Shown piece by piece: positions 1 through 8,860 of a stretch of 18,262 nucleotides of DNA (within the stretch, counting starts at the first letter, position 1; each line of letters opens with the position of its first letter). This stretch comes from JAWVZB01 sp033722375 (GTDB lineage: Bacteria > Actinomycetota > Nitriliruptoria > Nitriliruptorales > Nitriliruptoraceae), in the NCBI GenBank assembly GCA_033722375.1, contig JAWVZB010000065.1:1-18262 (forward strand), read 5' to 3'. A program made the translations under genes and the position numbers. The notes below the pieces were generated by a model, which saw only the letters and a program-made list of their open reading frames with translations, had not been told where the DNA came from and did no database searches.

Positions 1-1094
<1,094 letters not shown>

Positions 1095-1209
1095 TGGTCG
1101 GTCCCCTTCGAGGTGAGGTGCTCGGCACGCCCGACGTGGCGGGGAAGAACGTCCGTGGGCGGGCACCGATGGTACGGAGCACGAGCGTACCTGGACACGA
1201 CACCCTAAG

Positions 1210-1225
1210 TCGAACACGTGTTCGG
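1210..1225. promoter_or_regulatory. Candidate LexA (SOS) operator
   Basis: The 14-base perfect palindrome CGAACACGTGTTCG spans 1211-1224. It fits the Gram-positive/actinobacterial LexA consensus (CGAAC-N4-GTTCG) and lies in the divergent region between uvrA and the hydrolase gene. It is 117 bases from the uvrA start and 65 bases from the hydrolase start. A weak -10-like TACGCT for uvrA (minus strand, 1184-1189) would place the box over the -35 position. I saw no such box upstream of uvrB or polA. Confidence 0.7.
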
Positions 1226-1288
1226 CACAGAGCCCGGAACGAGCCGCCTACGGTGAGCACAGTTCGAGCACACGAAGGAGCTGACCGC

Positions 1289-1939
1289 GTGACGTACACA
1301 GGCCACGTCGAGCCGGATGGTCCCCGCATCGAGCGCCGTGACGGGCGCTTGCTCGTGCGGAAGTTCTCGGTCGAGGAGATGGACAACAACGTCTACATCA
1401 TCGCCGACGCCCAGACCCGCGACGCGCTGATCGTGGACGCGGCCGCCCGCCCCCAGCGCATCCTCGACGAGGTCGCCGACCTCGAAGCCCTCGCCGTCGT
1501 GCAGACGCACGGCCACTGGGACCACGTGCGGGCCTGGGACGGCCTCGTCGACGCCGGGCTACCGGTGTGGGGACACCCCGGGGATGCCGAGCTGTTCCCC
1601 CACGACCTCGACCGGGAACTGACTCACGGGGACACGATCGGAGTGGGCGAGCTCGACGTCGAGGTCATCCACACCCCAGGGCACACGGACGGCTCGCTGC
1701 ACTACCTGGTGCGGGGCGAGGAGCGGCCGCACCTCTTCACCGGCGACAGCTTGTTCCCCGGTGGCCCCGGAAACACCTGGAACGATGCGGACCGCTTCCG
1801 CCAGCTCATGGGGGGACTGAAGGAGAAGGTGTTCGGCCCCCTCCCCGACGAGACCTGGGTCTACCCCGGGCACGGGGACGACACGACCCTCGGGGAGGAA
1901 CGCCCGAAGATCCCCGAGTGGGAGGAACGCGGCTGGTGA
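1289..1939 (+). CDS. Metallo-beta-lactamase-fold hydrolase, glyoxalase II-like
   Basis: This 216-residue cytoplasmic protein belongs to the metallo-beta-lactamase superfamily, glyoxalase-II-like branch; the substrate is unknown and is probably a thioester or similar ester. The metal ligands are all present: HGHWDH (74-79), His132 in TPGHT, Asp153 in TGDSLF and His195 in YPGHG. I chose the GTG at 1289 because GAAGGAG lies eight bases upstream and the protein then begins just before the fold; an ATG further up at 1118 would run the ORF back through the LexA box and promoter region. It diverges from uvrA and may share the LexA site. By position and fold it resembles mycobacterial Rv1637c, though I have not aligned the two. 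The gene ends ten bases from the convergent membrane-protein gene. Confidence 0.9.
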   Translation: MTYTGHVEPDGPRIERRDGRLLVRKFSVEEMDNNVYIIADAQTRDALIVDAAARPQRILDEVADLEALAVVQTHGHWDHVRAWDGLVDAGLPVWGHPGDAELFPHDLDRELTHGDTIGVGELDVEVIHTPGHTDGSLHYLVRGEERPHLFTGDSLFPGGPGNTWNDADRFRQLMGGLKEKVFGPLPDETWVYPGHGDDTTLGEERPKIPEWEERGW

Positions 1940-1949
1940 GTCGCGTCGT

Positions 1950-2336
1950 TCAGACGGCGGACGCCACGCCGATCCCGGCAGCCAGGAGCACCAGCACGCC
2001 GACCATGGCACGCCCGACCTTGCGGTGCGCGTCCTGGACCATCTGCTCGTTGCGGCCGCTCCGGACACCGAGGTGCGCGGCGACGAGCGCCAGGAGCATG
2101 ATCGCGGGGTGGACGTAGGCGATCAGCGGCTCGGGGTGTTCCCAGTACTGCTCCGTGCCGTAGAGCACGATCCCGAGCACCACCTGGATGTCGAGCAGGA
2201 CGCTCGTGACGACGAACGGGGTCGGCGAGAACTCCTGCGCGTTGCGGCCCCGCCGGAACGCGGTCGCCGCCGCCCACAGGACGAGCAGGAAGACGGCGTA
2301 GCCCGCCCAGCGATGAACCTCGAGCAGCGCGTCCAC
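1950..2336 (-). CDS. Small four-helix membrane protein of unknown function
   Basis: This is a 128-residue integral membrane protein that I cannot assign to a named family with confidence. Four hydrophobic segments are visible at about residues 10-28, 42-60, 72-90 and 108-127. Conserved-looking polar spots include HRW near the N terminus, His76 at the start of helix 3 and a basic RKVGR before helix 4. The layout is reminiscent of small haem-binding or cytochrome-b561-like membrane proteins, but no ligand pair is convincing. The start is a GTG at 2334-2336 with a G-rich stretch (GGGGGTCC) just upstream. It lies 80 bases downstream of the uvrB stop on the same strand, so it could be the last gene of the rpsA-coaE-peptidase-uvrB run. 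It converges with the hydrolase gene. Confidence 0.75.
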   Translation of the reverse strand: MDALLEVHRWAGYAVFLLVLWAAATAFRRGRNAQEFSPTPFVVTSVLLDIQVVLGIVLYGTEQYWEHPEPLIAYVHPAIMLLALVAAHLGVRSGRNEQMVQDAHRKVGRAMVGVLVLLAAGIGVASAV

Positions 2337-2416
2337 AGGACCCCCGGATCGACAGCCGCGCAGGGTAGTGCCCAGTGCCTCCCATGCAGGTACGTGCTCG
2401 CGATACCACCGACCGC

Positions 2417-4468
2417 TCAGACGTTGGCCGCCTTCATGGCCTCGAGTTCTCGCTTGAGGTCGGCGATCTCGTCGCGGAGGCGGGCGGCGTACTCGAAGCG
2501 GAGCTCGCCGGCTGCCTCGTGCATCTCCTCCTCGAGGCGCTGGATCAGCGCCCGCAGCTCGTCCTGCGGCATGTCGGTGGCGTCGACCTGGGGGGCGTGG
2601 CGGGGCGCCTCGTCCGGGGCGTACTCCTCGCCCATCTCCTCGGCGCGAACGGCGGCGATGATGTCGCCGACGCGCTTGCGGATGGTCTGGGGATCGATGC
2701 CGTGTTCCTCGTTGAACGCAAGCTGCTTCTCGCGGCGCCGGTTGGTCTCGTCGATGGCGCGGTTCATCGCCTCGGTGACGTCGTCGGCGTACATGATGAC
2801 CTGGCCGTTGACGTTGCGGGCGGCACGCCCGATGGTTTGGATCAGTGAGGTCTCCGAGCGGAGGAAGCCCTCCTTGTCGGCATCGAGGATCGCGACCAGG
2901 GACACCTCCGGAAGGTCCAGCCCCTCGCGGAGCAGGTTGATGCCGACGAGCACGTCGAACTCGCCCAGCCGGAGACCTCGGAGGATCTCCACCCGTTCGA
3001 CGGTGTCGATGTCGGAGTGGAGGTAGCGGACCCGCACACCGTTCTCGAGCAGGTAGTCGGTCAGGTCCTCGGCCATCTTCTTCGTCAGCGTGGTGACGAG
3101 GACCCGCTCGCCGGCCTCGGTCCGCCCCGCGATCTCGTGCATCAGGTCGTCGATCTGGCCCTTGGTCGGCCGCACGACCACCTCGGGGTCGACGAGCCCG
3201 GTGGGGCGGATGATCTGCTCGGCGATCGTGTCCGACTCGCGCCGCTCGTAGCTGCCCGGGGTGGCCGAGATGAACAGCCGTTGACCGATCCGCTCAAGGA
3301 ACTCGTCGAACGTCAGCGGCCGGTTGTCCCGGGCCGACGGCAGCCGGAACCCGTGCTCGACGAGCGTGTCCTTGCGGGAGCGGTCGCCCTCGTACATCCC
3401 CCCGATCTGCGGCACGGTCACGTGGGACTCATCGATGAACACCACGAAGTCGTCGGGGAAGTAGTCCAGCAGTGTGAACGGCGGCTCCCCCGGCTGACGC
3501 TGGTCGAAGTGCCGCGAGTAGTTCTCGATGCCGTTGCAGAACCCGACCTCGCGGATCATCTCGAGGTCGTAGTTCGTCCGCATCCGCAGCCGCTGGGCCT
3601 CGAGGAGCTTCCCCTGGCGCTCGAGGTCGGCGAGCTGATCCTCGAGCTCGACTTCGATCGTGACCAGCGCCCGCTCGAGGGCCTGTCGCGAGCTGACGTA
3701 GTGGGAGGCCGGGAACACGGCGAACTGCTCGATGGGGTTGCTGACCTCGCCGGTCACGGTGTCGACCCGGACGATGCGATCCACCTCGTCGCCGAAGAAC
3801 TCGACCCGGACCGCCTTCTCGGCGTCGGCGGGGAACACCTCGAGAGTGTCACCCCGCACCCGGAACGTCCCGCGGATCAGGTTGAGGTCGTTGCGGGAGT
3901 ACTGGAGGTCGACGAGCTTGCGCAACGTCTTGTCGAGCCCGACTTCCTCGCCGGTCTTGAACCACACCACGTGGTCCTCGTACTCCGATGGGGAACCCAG
4001 CCCGTAGATGCAGGACACGGACGCCACCACGACCACGTCCCGCCGGGACAGCAGTGCCATCGTGGCGCGGTGGCGGAGGCGATCGATCTCGTCGTTGATC
4101 GTCGCGTCCTTCTCGATGTAGGTGTCCGACTGCGGGATGTACGCCTCGGGCTGGTAGTAGTCGTAGTAGGACACGAAGTACTCGACCGCGTTGTCCGGCA
4201 GGAAGTCGCGGAACTCGTTGGCGAGCTGAGCCGCCAACGTCTTGTTGGGCGCCATGACGAGACACGGCCGCTGCACCCGTTCCAGCACCTTGGCCGCGGT
4301 GAAGGTCTTGCCGGTGCCGGTCGCGCCGAGCAGGGTGACCGCCTTCTCCCCCGCCCCGAACGCCTCGACGATCGTCTCGATGGCCGTCGGCTGGTCACCT
4401 GACGGCTCGAAGTCACTGACGACGCGGAAGTCCGGCATGGGCTCGAAGGTATCCCCGGGCTGTGACAC
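2417..4468 (-). CDS. uvrB: UvrABC excinuclease subunit B
   Basis: UvrB is the DNA-opening helicase-like subunit of nucleotide excision repair; it receives the lesion from UvrA and then recruits UvrC. The protein is full length at 683 residues. Visible features are Walker A GATGTGKT (48-55), the beta-hairpin region rich in tyrosine (YYDYYQPEAY, 101-110), the Walker B-like DESH (346-349), the C-terminal helicase motifs (QTIGRAARN), and a C-terminal UVR domain (about 640-680) for UvrC/UvrA contact. The start is taken as GTG at 4466-4468 because GGAG lies ten bases upstream; an internal ATG at 4438 is the alternative. It lies 85 bases downstream of the metallopeptidase gene on the same strand and may be co-transcribed with it. 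No LexA-type box is visible just upstream. Confidence 0.98.
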   Translation of the reverse strand: MSQPGDTFEPMPDFRVVSDFEPSGDQPTAIETIVEAFGAGEKAVTLLGATGTGKTFTAAKVLERVQRPCLVMAPNKTLAAQLANEFRDFLPDNAVEYFVSYYDYYQPEAYIPQSDTYIEKDATINDEIDRLRHRATMALLSRRDVVVVASVSCIYGLGSPSEYEDHVVWFKTGEEVGLDKTLRKLVDLQYSRNDLNLIRGTFRVRGDTLEVFPADAEKAVRVEFFGDEVDRIVRVDTVTGEVSNPIEQFAVFPASHYVSSRQALERALVTIEVELEDQLADLERQGKLLEAQRLRMRTNYDLEMIREVGFCNGIENYSRHFDQRQPGEPPFTLLDYFPDDFVVFIDESHVTVPQIGGMYEGDRSRKDTLVEHGFRLPSARDNRPLTFDEFLERIGQRLFISATPGSYERRESDTIAEQIIRPTGLVDPEVVVRPTKGQIDDLMHEIAGRTEAGERVLVTTLTKKMAEDLTDYLLENGVRVRYLHSDIDTVERVEILRGLRLGEFDVLVGINLLREGLDLPEVSLVAILDADKEGFLRSETSLIQTIGRAARNVNGQVIMYADDVTEAMNRAIDETNRRREKQLAFNEEHGIDPQTIRKRVGDIIAAVRAEEMGEEYAPDEAPRHAPQVDATDMPQDELRALIQRLEEEMHEAAGELRFEYAARLRDEIADLKRELEAMKAANV

Positions 4469-4537
4469 CCCCCCCGAGCTCCGAGGTGCGTCACGCCTTC
4501 CGCACCGATGCCGACACGAACCCGGGACGCATCCTCA

Positions 4538-4561
4538 AGAGTCAGCTCGAGAGTCAGCCGG
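4538..4561 (-). repeat. Short tandem repeat carrying two in-frame stop codons
   Basis: Two 12-base units, AGAGTCAGCTCG and AGAGTCAGCCGG on the plus strand, lie end to end at 4538-4549 and 4550-4561 and agree at 10 of 12 positions. On the minus strand each contains TGA. The first TGA read (4554-4556) ends the metallopeptidase, and the second (4542-4544) is in the same frame, so the gene has tandem stops. Confidence 0.6.
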
Positions 4562-6254
4562 TGGGGCCATCGACCGGCGCCGGGTCGAACCAGTAGCGCT
4601 GGAGGATCTCGCCGAGGTCGGGGTCGAACGCGGTCGCGTCGTCGAGCAGCTCGTCGTCGCTCACGTGGTCGAGGGCGTACCGGTCCACCAGCTCCGCCAG
4701 GAAGGCGAGCAGCCGATCCCTGCCGAGCTGCTCCTCCGCAGCGAGCCAGGCGAGCGGGGCGCGTGCATACACCAGTGGCCCGTAGGCAGCGTCCCCCTCG
4801 AACTCCTCGAGAGGTTGCGCGGGCGGCTCGTCCTCGAGCCCCCGCTGGCGCGCGCCCGCGTAGCGGTCCCGGATCGCGGACCTGGCGAGCTGATCGGCGG
4901 CGTCCTCGCCGAACGCTTCCGCGTAGAAGAGGACCCCGAGGTACTGCGCCAGGGACTCGTCGATCACCGGACTGTCGAGCGAGCTGTTCCCGACCAGCGC
5001 GTGGAACCACTGGTGGGCGGCCTCGTGGGCGATCACGTAGGTCCCGAACCGACCGGACAGCGCCGCGTACACGTCGAGGTCGATGATCACGAGCCCGGGG
5101 AACTCCATGCCGGCGGCACCCTCGAGGAGATGGGCGGCCACGACGTCGAACTCGCGCCAGGCGACCGGCCCCAGGACCTCGGCGAAGACCTCGACGCTGC
5201 CGGTGGACTCGACCAGTGCCTGCCGGTTGACCTCCCGGGTGAAGGTGTCCGCTGGCGCCACCGCGTTGACCGTGAGTCGCCCGACCTGGCCCGTGGCCAC
5301 GATCGGCGGGTCACCGAACCAGACCGCTGACAGATCGCGCAGGGACAACCCGCGGGCCCAGGTACAGGCGGCGATCACCTCCACCTCCGCGGGGCAGGTG
5401 TCCTCCTCCCCACCGGTCACGATCTCGCCGGCGTGGTCGATCAGCACCGACCAGATCGCAACGGGGAACGCCCCGACATCTCCCCACGGGACCATGGGGC
5501 CAGGGTCGAACGTCAACAGGGGTAGCCAGTGGCCGAGGTTCGCCGTGAGCGGCACCCCGCCCCCCTCGGGGAACCTCGCCAAGAGTCCGAACCCGGCCGG
5601 ACCACCCCGGCCGTCGAGCCGGCTCCCCTCGACGAGGTCGTAGCCGATGCGTAGCCGCAGCAGGTGCGCCTCCCCGGCCCCGATCGACGCCGGGATGATG
5701 ATCCGCGCCCCGTCCCCATCCTCCTCGAACTCGACCGGCTCCCCGTCCAGCGACACCTCGAGCGCGACCTCCCCGCCGTTCTGCTGCAGAACGGTGCTGG
5801 TCGCGAGCGAACGCAGAACGACGCGCTCCTCGTCGCGATCGGGACGCCAGGCGATGACCACGTCTGCGTCCACCCGCTGGGCGCCGTCGCCCAAGCTCGC
5901 TTCGACGACGTAGACGGGGCGCTCCGCGCGTACCGGCCAGGCCGGATCGCCGAGTGTGCGCCAGTCCCCCTGGGCCAGGGTGAGCCCCGCTCCGAGAACC
6001 TCCTCGCCGCCGGCGGCGGCAGCCGCGTCGGTGGAGGTCAGCAGCTCGAGCGCACGCGCGGACGCCTCGGGATCCGCAGGGCTCGGTGACAGGGTCGGTG
6101 ACGGGCTCTCGGGGGATGTCTCCGCCCCGGTGGGTGACCGGTCCGGACGGGGCGCCGCGGCGGGATCTGCATCGGGGCTGCGGTCGATCGCCACTGCAGC
6201 CGCGACCAGCAGCACCGACGCCAGCAGCGAAGCGAGCAGACGGGTCGGGCTCAC
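4554..6254 (-). CDS. Membrane-anchored M1-type (gluzincin) metallopeptidase
   Basis: This is a probable extracytoplasmic zinc peptidase of 566 residues. A hydrophobic segment at residues 6-22 acts as a signal or anchor, followed by a Pro/Ser/Asp-rich linker (about 25-65). The zinc site is HEAAH (410-414) with Glu433, exactly the HExxH-18-E spacing of M1 peptidases. GMEFPG (382-387) stands where M1 enzymes carry the GAMEN exopeptidase motif, and Tyr497 in VYARAP fits the transition-state tyrosine. The changed GAMEN motif means classical aminopeptidase activity is uncertain. The GTG start at 6252-6254 overlaps the coaE stop by four bases (GTGA), suggesting translational coupling; an in-frame GTG at 6284 is possible but has a poorer ribosome-binding site and would precede the signal by ten residues. 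The substrate is unknown. Confidence 0.85.
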   Translation of the reverse strand: MSPTRLLASLLASVLLVAAAVAIDRSPDADPAAAPRPDRSPTGAETSPESPSPTLSPSPADPEASARALELLTSTDAAAAAGGEEVLGAGLTLAQGDWRTLGDPAWPVRAERPVYVVEASLGDGAQRVDADVVIAWRPDRDEERVVLRSLATSTVLQQNGGEVALEVSLDGEPVEFEEDGDGARIIIPASIGAGEAHLLRLRIGYDLVEGSRLDGRGGPAGFGLLARFPEGGGVPLTANLGHWLPLLTFDPGPMVPWGDVGAFPVAIWSVLIDHAGEIVTGGEEDTCPAEVEVIAACTWARGLSLRDLSAVWFGDPPIVATGQVGRLTVNAVAPADTFTREVNRQALVESTGSVEVFAEVLGPVAWREFDVVAAHLLEGAAGMEFPGLVIIDLDVYAALSGRFGTYVIAHEAAHQWFHALVGNSSLDSPVIDESLAQYLGVLFYAEAFGEDAADQLARSAIRDRYAGARQRGLEDEPPAQPLEEFEGDAAYGPLVYARAPLAWLAAEEQLGRDRLLAFLAELVDRYALDHVSDDELLDDATAFDPDLGEILQRYWFDPAPVDGPTG

Positions 6255-6856
6255 CCCTGTGCCGCCCGTGTCAGCTCCCCCCACACCTGATCGACCCGGT
6301 ACTCGAGGTCGGCATGGTCGCCGGAGTTGTCGATCACGTGGTCAGCCTCGCTCCGCCGCACCTCGTCGTCGACCTGCGCCCGGATGCGTGCCCGGGCGTC
6401 CTCGGGCGACAGCCCGCGGTACGACGCGAGTCGTCGGACGCGGACCGCCTCCGGGGCGGTGACGACCACCACCGAGTCGACGTCCCGGTGCTGTTCGGTC
6501 TCGATCAGCAGCGGGTGATCGATCACCACGATGCCCGTACCGGCGTCTTCGAGCTCGCGAAGGCGAGCCAGGATGCGATCGTGGATACGCGGGTGGGTGA
6601 TCGCCTCGAGTGCCTCGCGCTGCTCCTCGTCCCCGAAGACCACCTTGGCCAGGATCTCGCGGTCGAGCGCCCCGTCGTCGCGGAGCACCCACTCGCCGAA
6701 GTGGTCGACGATCTCGGCGAGTCCGGGCTCGCCGGGAGCGACCACCTCGCGGGCGATCTGGTCGGCGTCGATGACCTCTGCGCCCCGGTGCGCGAACAGC
6801 TTCGCGACGGTCGACTTGCCCGAGCCGATCCCGCCCGTGAGGCCGACGACGTACAC
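6251..6856 (-). CDS. coaE: Dephospho-CoA kinase
   Basis: CoaE phosphorylates the 3'-hydroxyl of dephospho-CoA with ATP, the last step of coenzyme A synthesis. The 201-residue protein has the typical single-domain length. The P-loop GLTGGIGSGKS (5-15) is at the N terminus, followed by DADQIAREVV, the family-typical VVDHFG-like EIVDHFGEWVL segment, and HPRIH and DHPLLIE in the CoA-binding and lid regions. It lacks the extra C-terminal UPF0157-like domain present in mycobacterial CoaE. The start is a GTG at 6854-6856 with GGAG about six bases upstream; that GGAG sits in one arm of a small hairpin. It begins 38 bases after the rpsA stop and overlaps the next gene by four bases, so an rpsA-coaE-peptidase transcript is likely. 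Confidence 0.96.
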   Translation of the reverse strand: MYVVGLTGGIGSGKSTVAKLFAHRGAEVIDADQIAREVVAPGEPGLAEIVDHFGEWVLRDDGALDREILAKVVFGDEEQREALEAITHPRIHDRILARLRELEDAGTGIVVIDHPLLIETEQHRDVDSVVVVTAPEAVRVRRLASYRGLSPEDARARIRAQVDDEVRRSEADHVIDNSGDHADLEYRVDQVWGELTRAAQG

Positions 6857-6862
6857 GTGAGG

Positions 6863-6885
6863 CTCCGGTCCGGTGACAGCCGGAG
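6863..6885 (-). promoter_or_regulatory. Small hairpin covering the coaE ribosome-binding site
   Basis: On the minus strand CTCCGG (6885-6880) can pair with CCGGAG (6868-6863). The right arm contains the GGAG that serves as the coaE Shine-Dalgarno sequence. An overlapping alternative stem (TCCGG/CCGGA with a six-base loop) is also possible. The hairpin lies in the 38-base gap between rpsA and coaE and is short, so any regulatory role is inference. Confidence 0.35.
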
Positions 6886-6894
6886 GGTACGGGG

Positions 6895-8649
6895 CTACTC
6901 CTCCTCGGAGTCCTCGGCCTCGTCGGCGCTGTCGTCAGTTGCCTCGGCGCCGTCGGCCGCCTCGGGCTCGGCCCCATCGACCTCGTCAGCGTCGGCGTCT
7001 TCCGCCTCGTCCGCTGCTTCGGCCTTGGTCTCGACGGTCGAGTCATCGGCGTCCTCGTCCGGGGCCACCGCGGCGCCGGTCTCGGCGTCCTCGCTGGGAG
7101 CGGGGGCGGTGACCTCGTCGGGCAGTTCGGCTTCGGCGAGCGCCATCTCCTCGGGGCTGGGCTCGCTGCTCGACGGTGCCAGCCCGGCATCTGCGAGGGC
7201 GCCGGCCATCGTCCCCGACGCCGGCTCCTCCTCGGCTCCGGAGGAGTAGGCGGGCGCGACGGTCGGCTCTTCGCCGTACTCGTCCTCGTCGGTGGTCTCC
7301 GTGCCGGGAGCGGCCTGCTTGAGCGAGAGGCTGATCCGACGGCGAACGGTGTCGATGTCGATCACCTTCACGTCGACGTTCTCGCCGACGTTGACGACCG
7401 CTTCTGGGACCTCGACGTGGCGATCCGCGAGCTCGGAGATGTGCACCAGGCCCTCGATGCCCTCGGCGACCTTGACGAAGGCGCCGAACGGCACGAGCTT
7501 GGTGACCTCACCCTCGACGACCTCGCCGACCTGGTGCTCGCGAGCGAACTTCTGCCACGGGTCTTCCTGCGTCGCCTTGAGCGACAGGCTCACGCGCTCG
7601 CGCTCGAGATCCACATCCAGGACCTCGACCTCGACCTCGTCCCCGACCTCGACGACCTCGGAGGGGTGGTCGATGTGGTGCCACGACAGCTCGGAGACGT
7701 GCACGAGACCGTCGACGCCGCCGAGGTCCACGAAGGCCCCGAAGTTGACGATCGAGGAGACGACACCCTTGCGGATCTCGCCCTTCTGCAGCGACTGGAG
7801 GAACTCCTGGCGGAACTCGCTCTGGGTCTCTTCGAGGAACTTGCGCCGCGACAACACCACGTTGTTGCGGTTGCGGTCGAGCTCGATGATCTTGCACTCG
7901 AGCTGGGTGCCGACGTAGGGCTCGAGGTCGCGGACGCGACGCATCTCGACGAGCGAGGCGGGCAGGAACCCACGGAGCCCGATGTCGAGGATGAGCCCGC
8001 CCTTGACGACCTCGATGACGGTTCCGACGACCGTTCCATCGTCGTGGTAGATCCGCTCGATCGTGCCCCAGGCGCGCTCGTACTGGGCGCGCTTCTTGGA
8101 CAGCACGAGCCGGCCCTGCTCGTCCTCGGAGTGCATGATGAGCGCTTCGACGACGTCGCCGACCTGCACGACCTCACCAGGGTCGACGTCGAGCTTGATC
8201 GACAGCTCACGGGCAGGGATGACCCCTTCGGACTTCCATCCGATGTCGAGGAGCACCTCGTCGGGGTCGATCTTGACGACGACACCCTCGACGATCTCGC
8301 CCTCGGACATCGACTTGAGCGTGCCCTCGAGCGCCTCCTCGAAGTCCATGTCCCCGAGGTCGTCCTCGACGATCTGGTCGCCCGTGGAGGTCATCGACCC
8401 GCCCGGCTCCTGCATGACGACGACGTCGCCGCTGCCTTCACCGGCGTCGACGGTCGGCTGCGCCGCCTGACCGGCCACCTGCTGCCGCTTGTCGGCCTCG
8501 GTGGTCTCGGTGGTCGGCTCCGCGGCGGGCTCGGCCGCCTCGGCGGGCCCGTCGGCCGTCTCTGAAGAGGTCTCGTTCTCGGTCTGCTCTTGTGTCTCCG
8601 CCTCGGGAGCGTCGTCGTTCGTCGGGTCGGGAGTCGGGTTGTCGGACAT
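6895..8649 (-). CDS. rpsA: 30S ribosomal protein S1 with long acidic extensions
   Basis: S1 binds mRNA and helps place it on the 30S subunit. The 584-residue protein has four S1 (OB-fold) domains at about 115-186, 202-270, 289-358 and 375-444, the usual actinobacterial number. The core runs closely along the mycobacterial sequence as I recall it (for example GWKSEGVIPARELSI and NFGAFVDLGGVDGLVHVSEL). Two parts are unusual: an N-terminal stretch of about 85 residues rich in Glu, Thr, Pro and Ala, and a C-terminal tail (about 448-584) of Glu/Asp/Ala low complexity ending in EDSEEE. Mycobacterial S1 is about 480 residues. The ATG at 8647-8649 has only a weak GAGAG upstream. An internal ATG at residue 86 has GGAG twelve bases before it and would give 499 residues, so the start is uncertain. 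A promoter is seen at 8790-8818. Confidence 0.96.
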   Translation of the reverse strand: MSDNPTPDPTNDDAPEAETQEQTENETSSETADGPAEAAEPAAEPTTETTEADKRQQVAGQAAQPTVDAGEGSGDVVVMQEPGGSMTSTGDQIVEDDLGDMDFEEALEGTLKSMSEGEIVEGVVVKIDPDEVLLDIGWKSEGVIPARELSIKLDVDPGEVVQVGDVVEALIMHSEDEQGRLVLSKKRAQYERAWGTIERIYHDDGTVVGTVIEVVKGGLILDIGLRGFLPASLVEMRRVRDLEPYVGTQLECKIIELDRNRNNVVLSRRKFLEETQSEFRQEFLQSLQKGEIRKGVVSSIVNFGAFVDLGGVDGLVHVSELSWHHIDHPSEVVEVGDEVEVEVLDVDLERERVSLSLKATQEDPWQKFAREHQVGEVVEGEVTKLVPFGAFVKVAEGIEGLVHISELADRHVEVPEAVVNVGENVDVKVIDIDTVRRRISLSLKQAAPGTETTDEDEYGEEPTVAPAYSSGAEEEPASGTMAGALADAGLAPSSSEPSPEEMALAEAELPDEVTAPAPSEDAETGAAVAPDEDADDSTVETKAEAADEAEDADADEVDGAEPEAADGAEATDDSADEAEDSEEE

Positions 8650-8789
8650 GGGGTCGGGTGCTCTCGTTCTGGTCTTCGGGGTCGGTTGGATGGCGGCCAC
8701 GGATGGGTGGTCACGCACGAACGTGCTCCGTCCCACGGTAGCGCACCTGTGTGCAGGCAGAGCCGGCCGGCGGGTCCGGAGCAGCTCGC

Positions 8790-8818
8790 AGGGTCTCCGA
8801 CGCGGAGCCGACTGTCAA
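8790..8818 (-). promoter_or_regulatory. Likely sigma-70 type promoter for rpsA
   Basis: On the minus strand a perfect -35 TTGACA (8818-8813) is followed after 17 bases by GACCCT (8795-8790), which keeps the A at position 2 and the T at position 6 of the -10 box. Transcription would start near 8783, giving an rpsA leader of about 134 nt. The position in the gap between two divergent genes fits. The weak -10 leaves some doubt. Confidence 0.5.
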
Positions 8819-8860
8819 ATGCCGTCGGTACCGTCGGACCGTCGCCGACGACGAGATCGC

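Noticed and set aside
1118..1288. Longer start for the hydrolase (ATG at 1118)
   Set aside because: It would make the LexA box and promoter region coding and lacks a good ribosome-binding site, while the GTG at 1289 has GAAGGAG.
3017..4402. Plus-strand open frame of 461 codons opposite uvrB
   Set aside because: It is a shadow of uvrB, with low-complexity composition, no domain and no sensible start context.
4469..4553. LexA box upstream of uvrB
   Set aside because: Searched by eye; there is no CGAAC-N4-GTTCG-like sequence in the gap, although uvrB is often SOS-controlled elsewhere.
7417..8565. Plus-strand open frame of 382 codons opposite rpsA
   Set aside because: It mirrors the S1 domains and acidic tails; the Asp/Leu-rich product is an artefact of GC3 bias.
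8650..8736. Longer start for rpsA (GTG at 8736)
   Set aside because: No ribosome-binding site; the added 29 residues look like translated leader.
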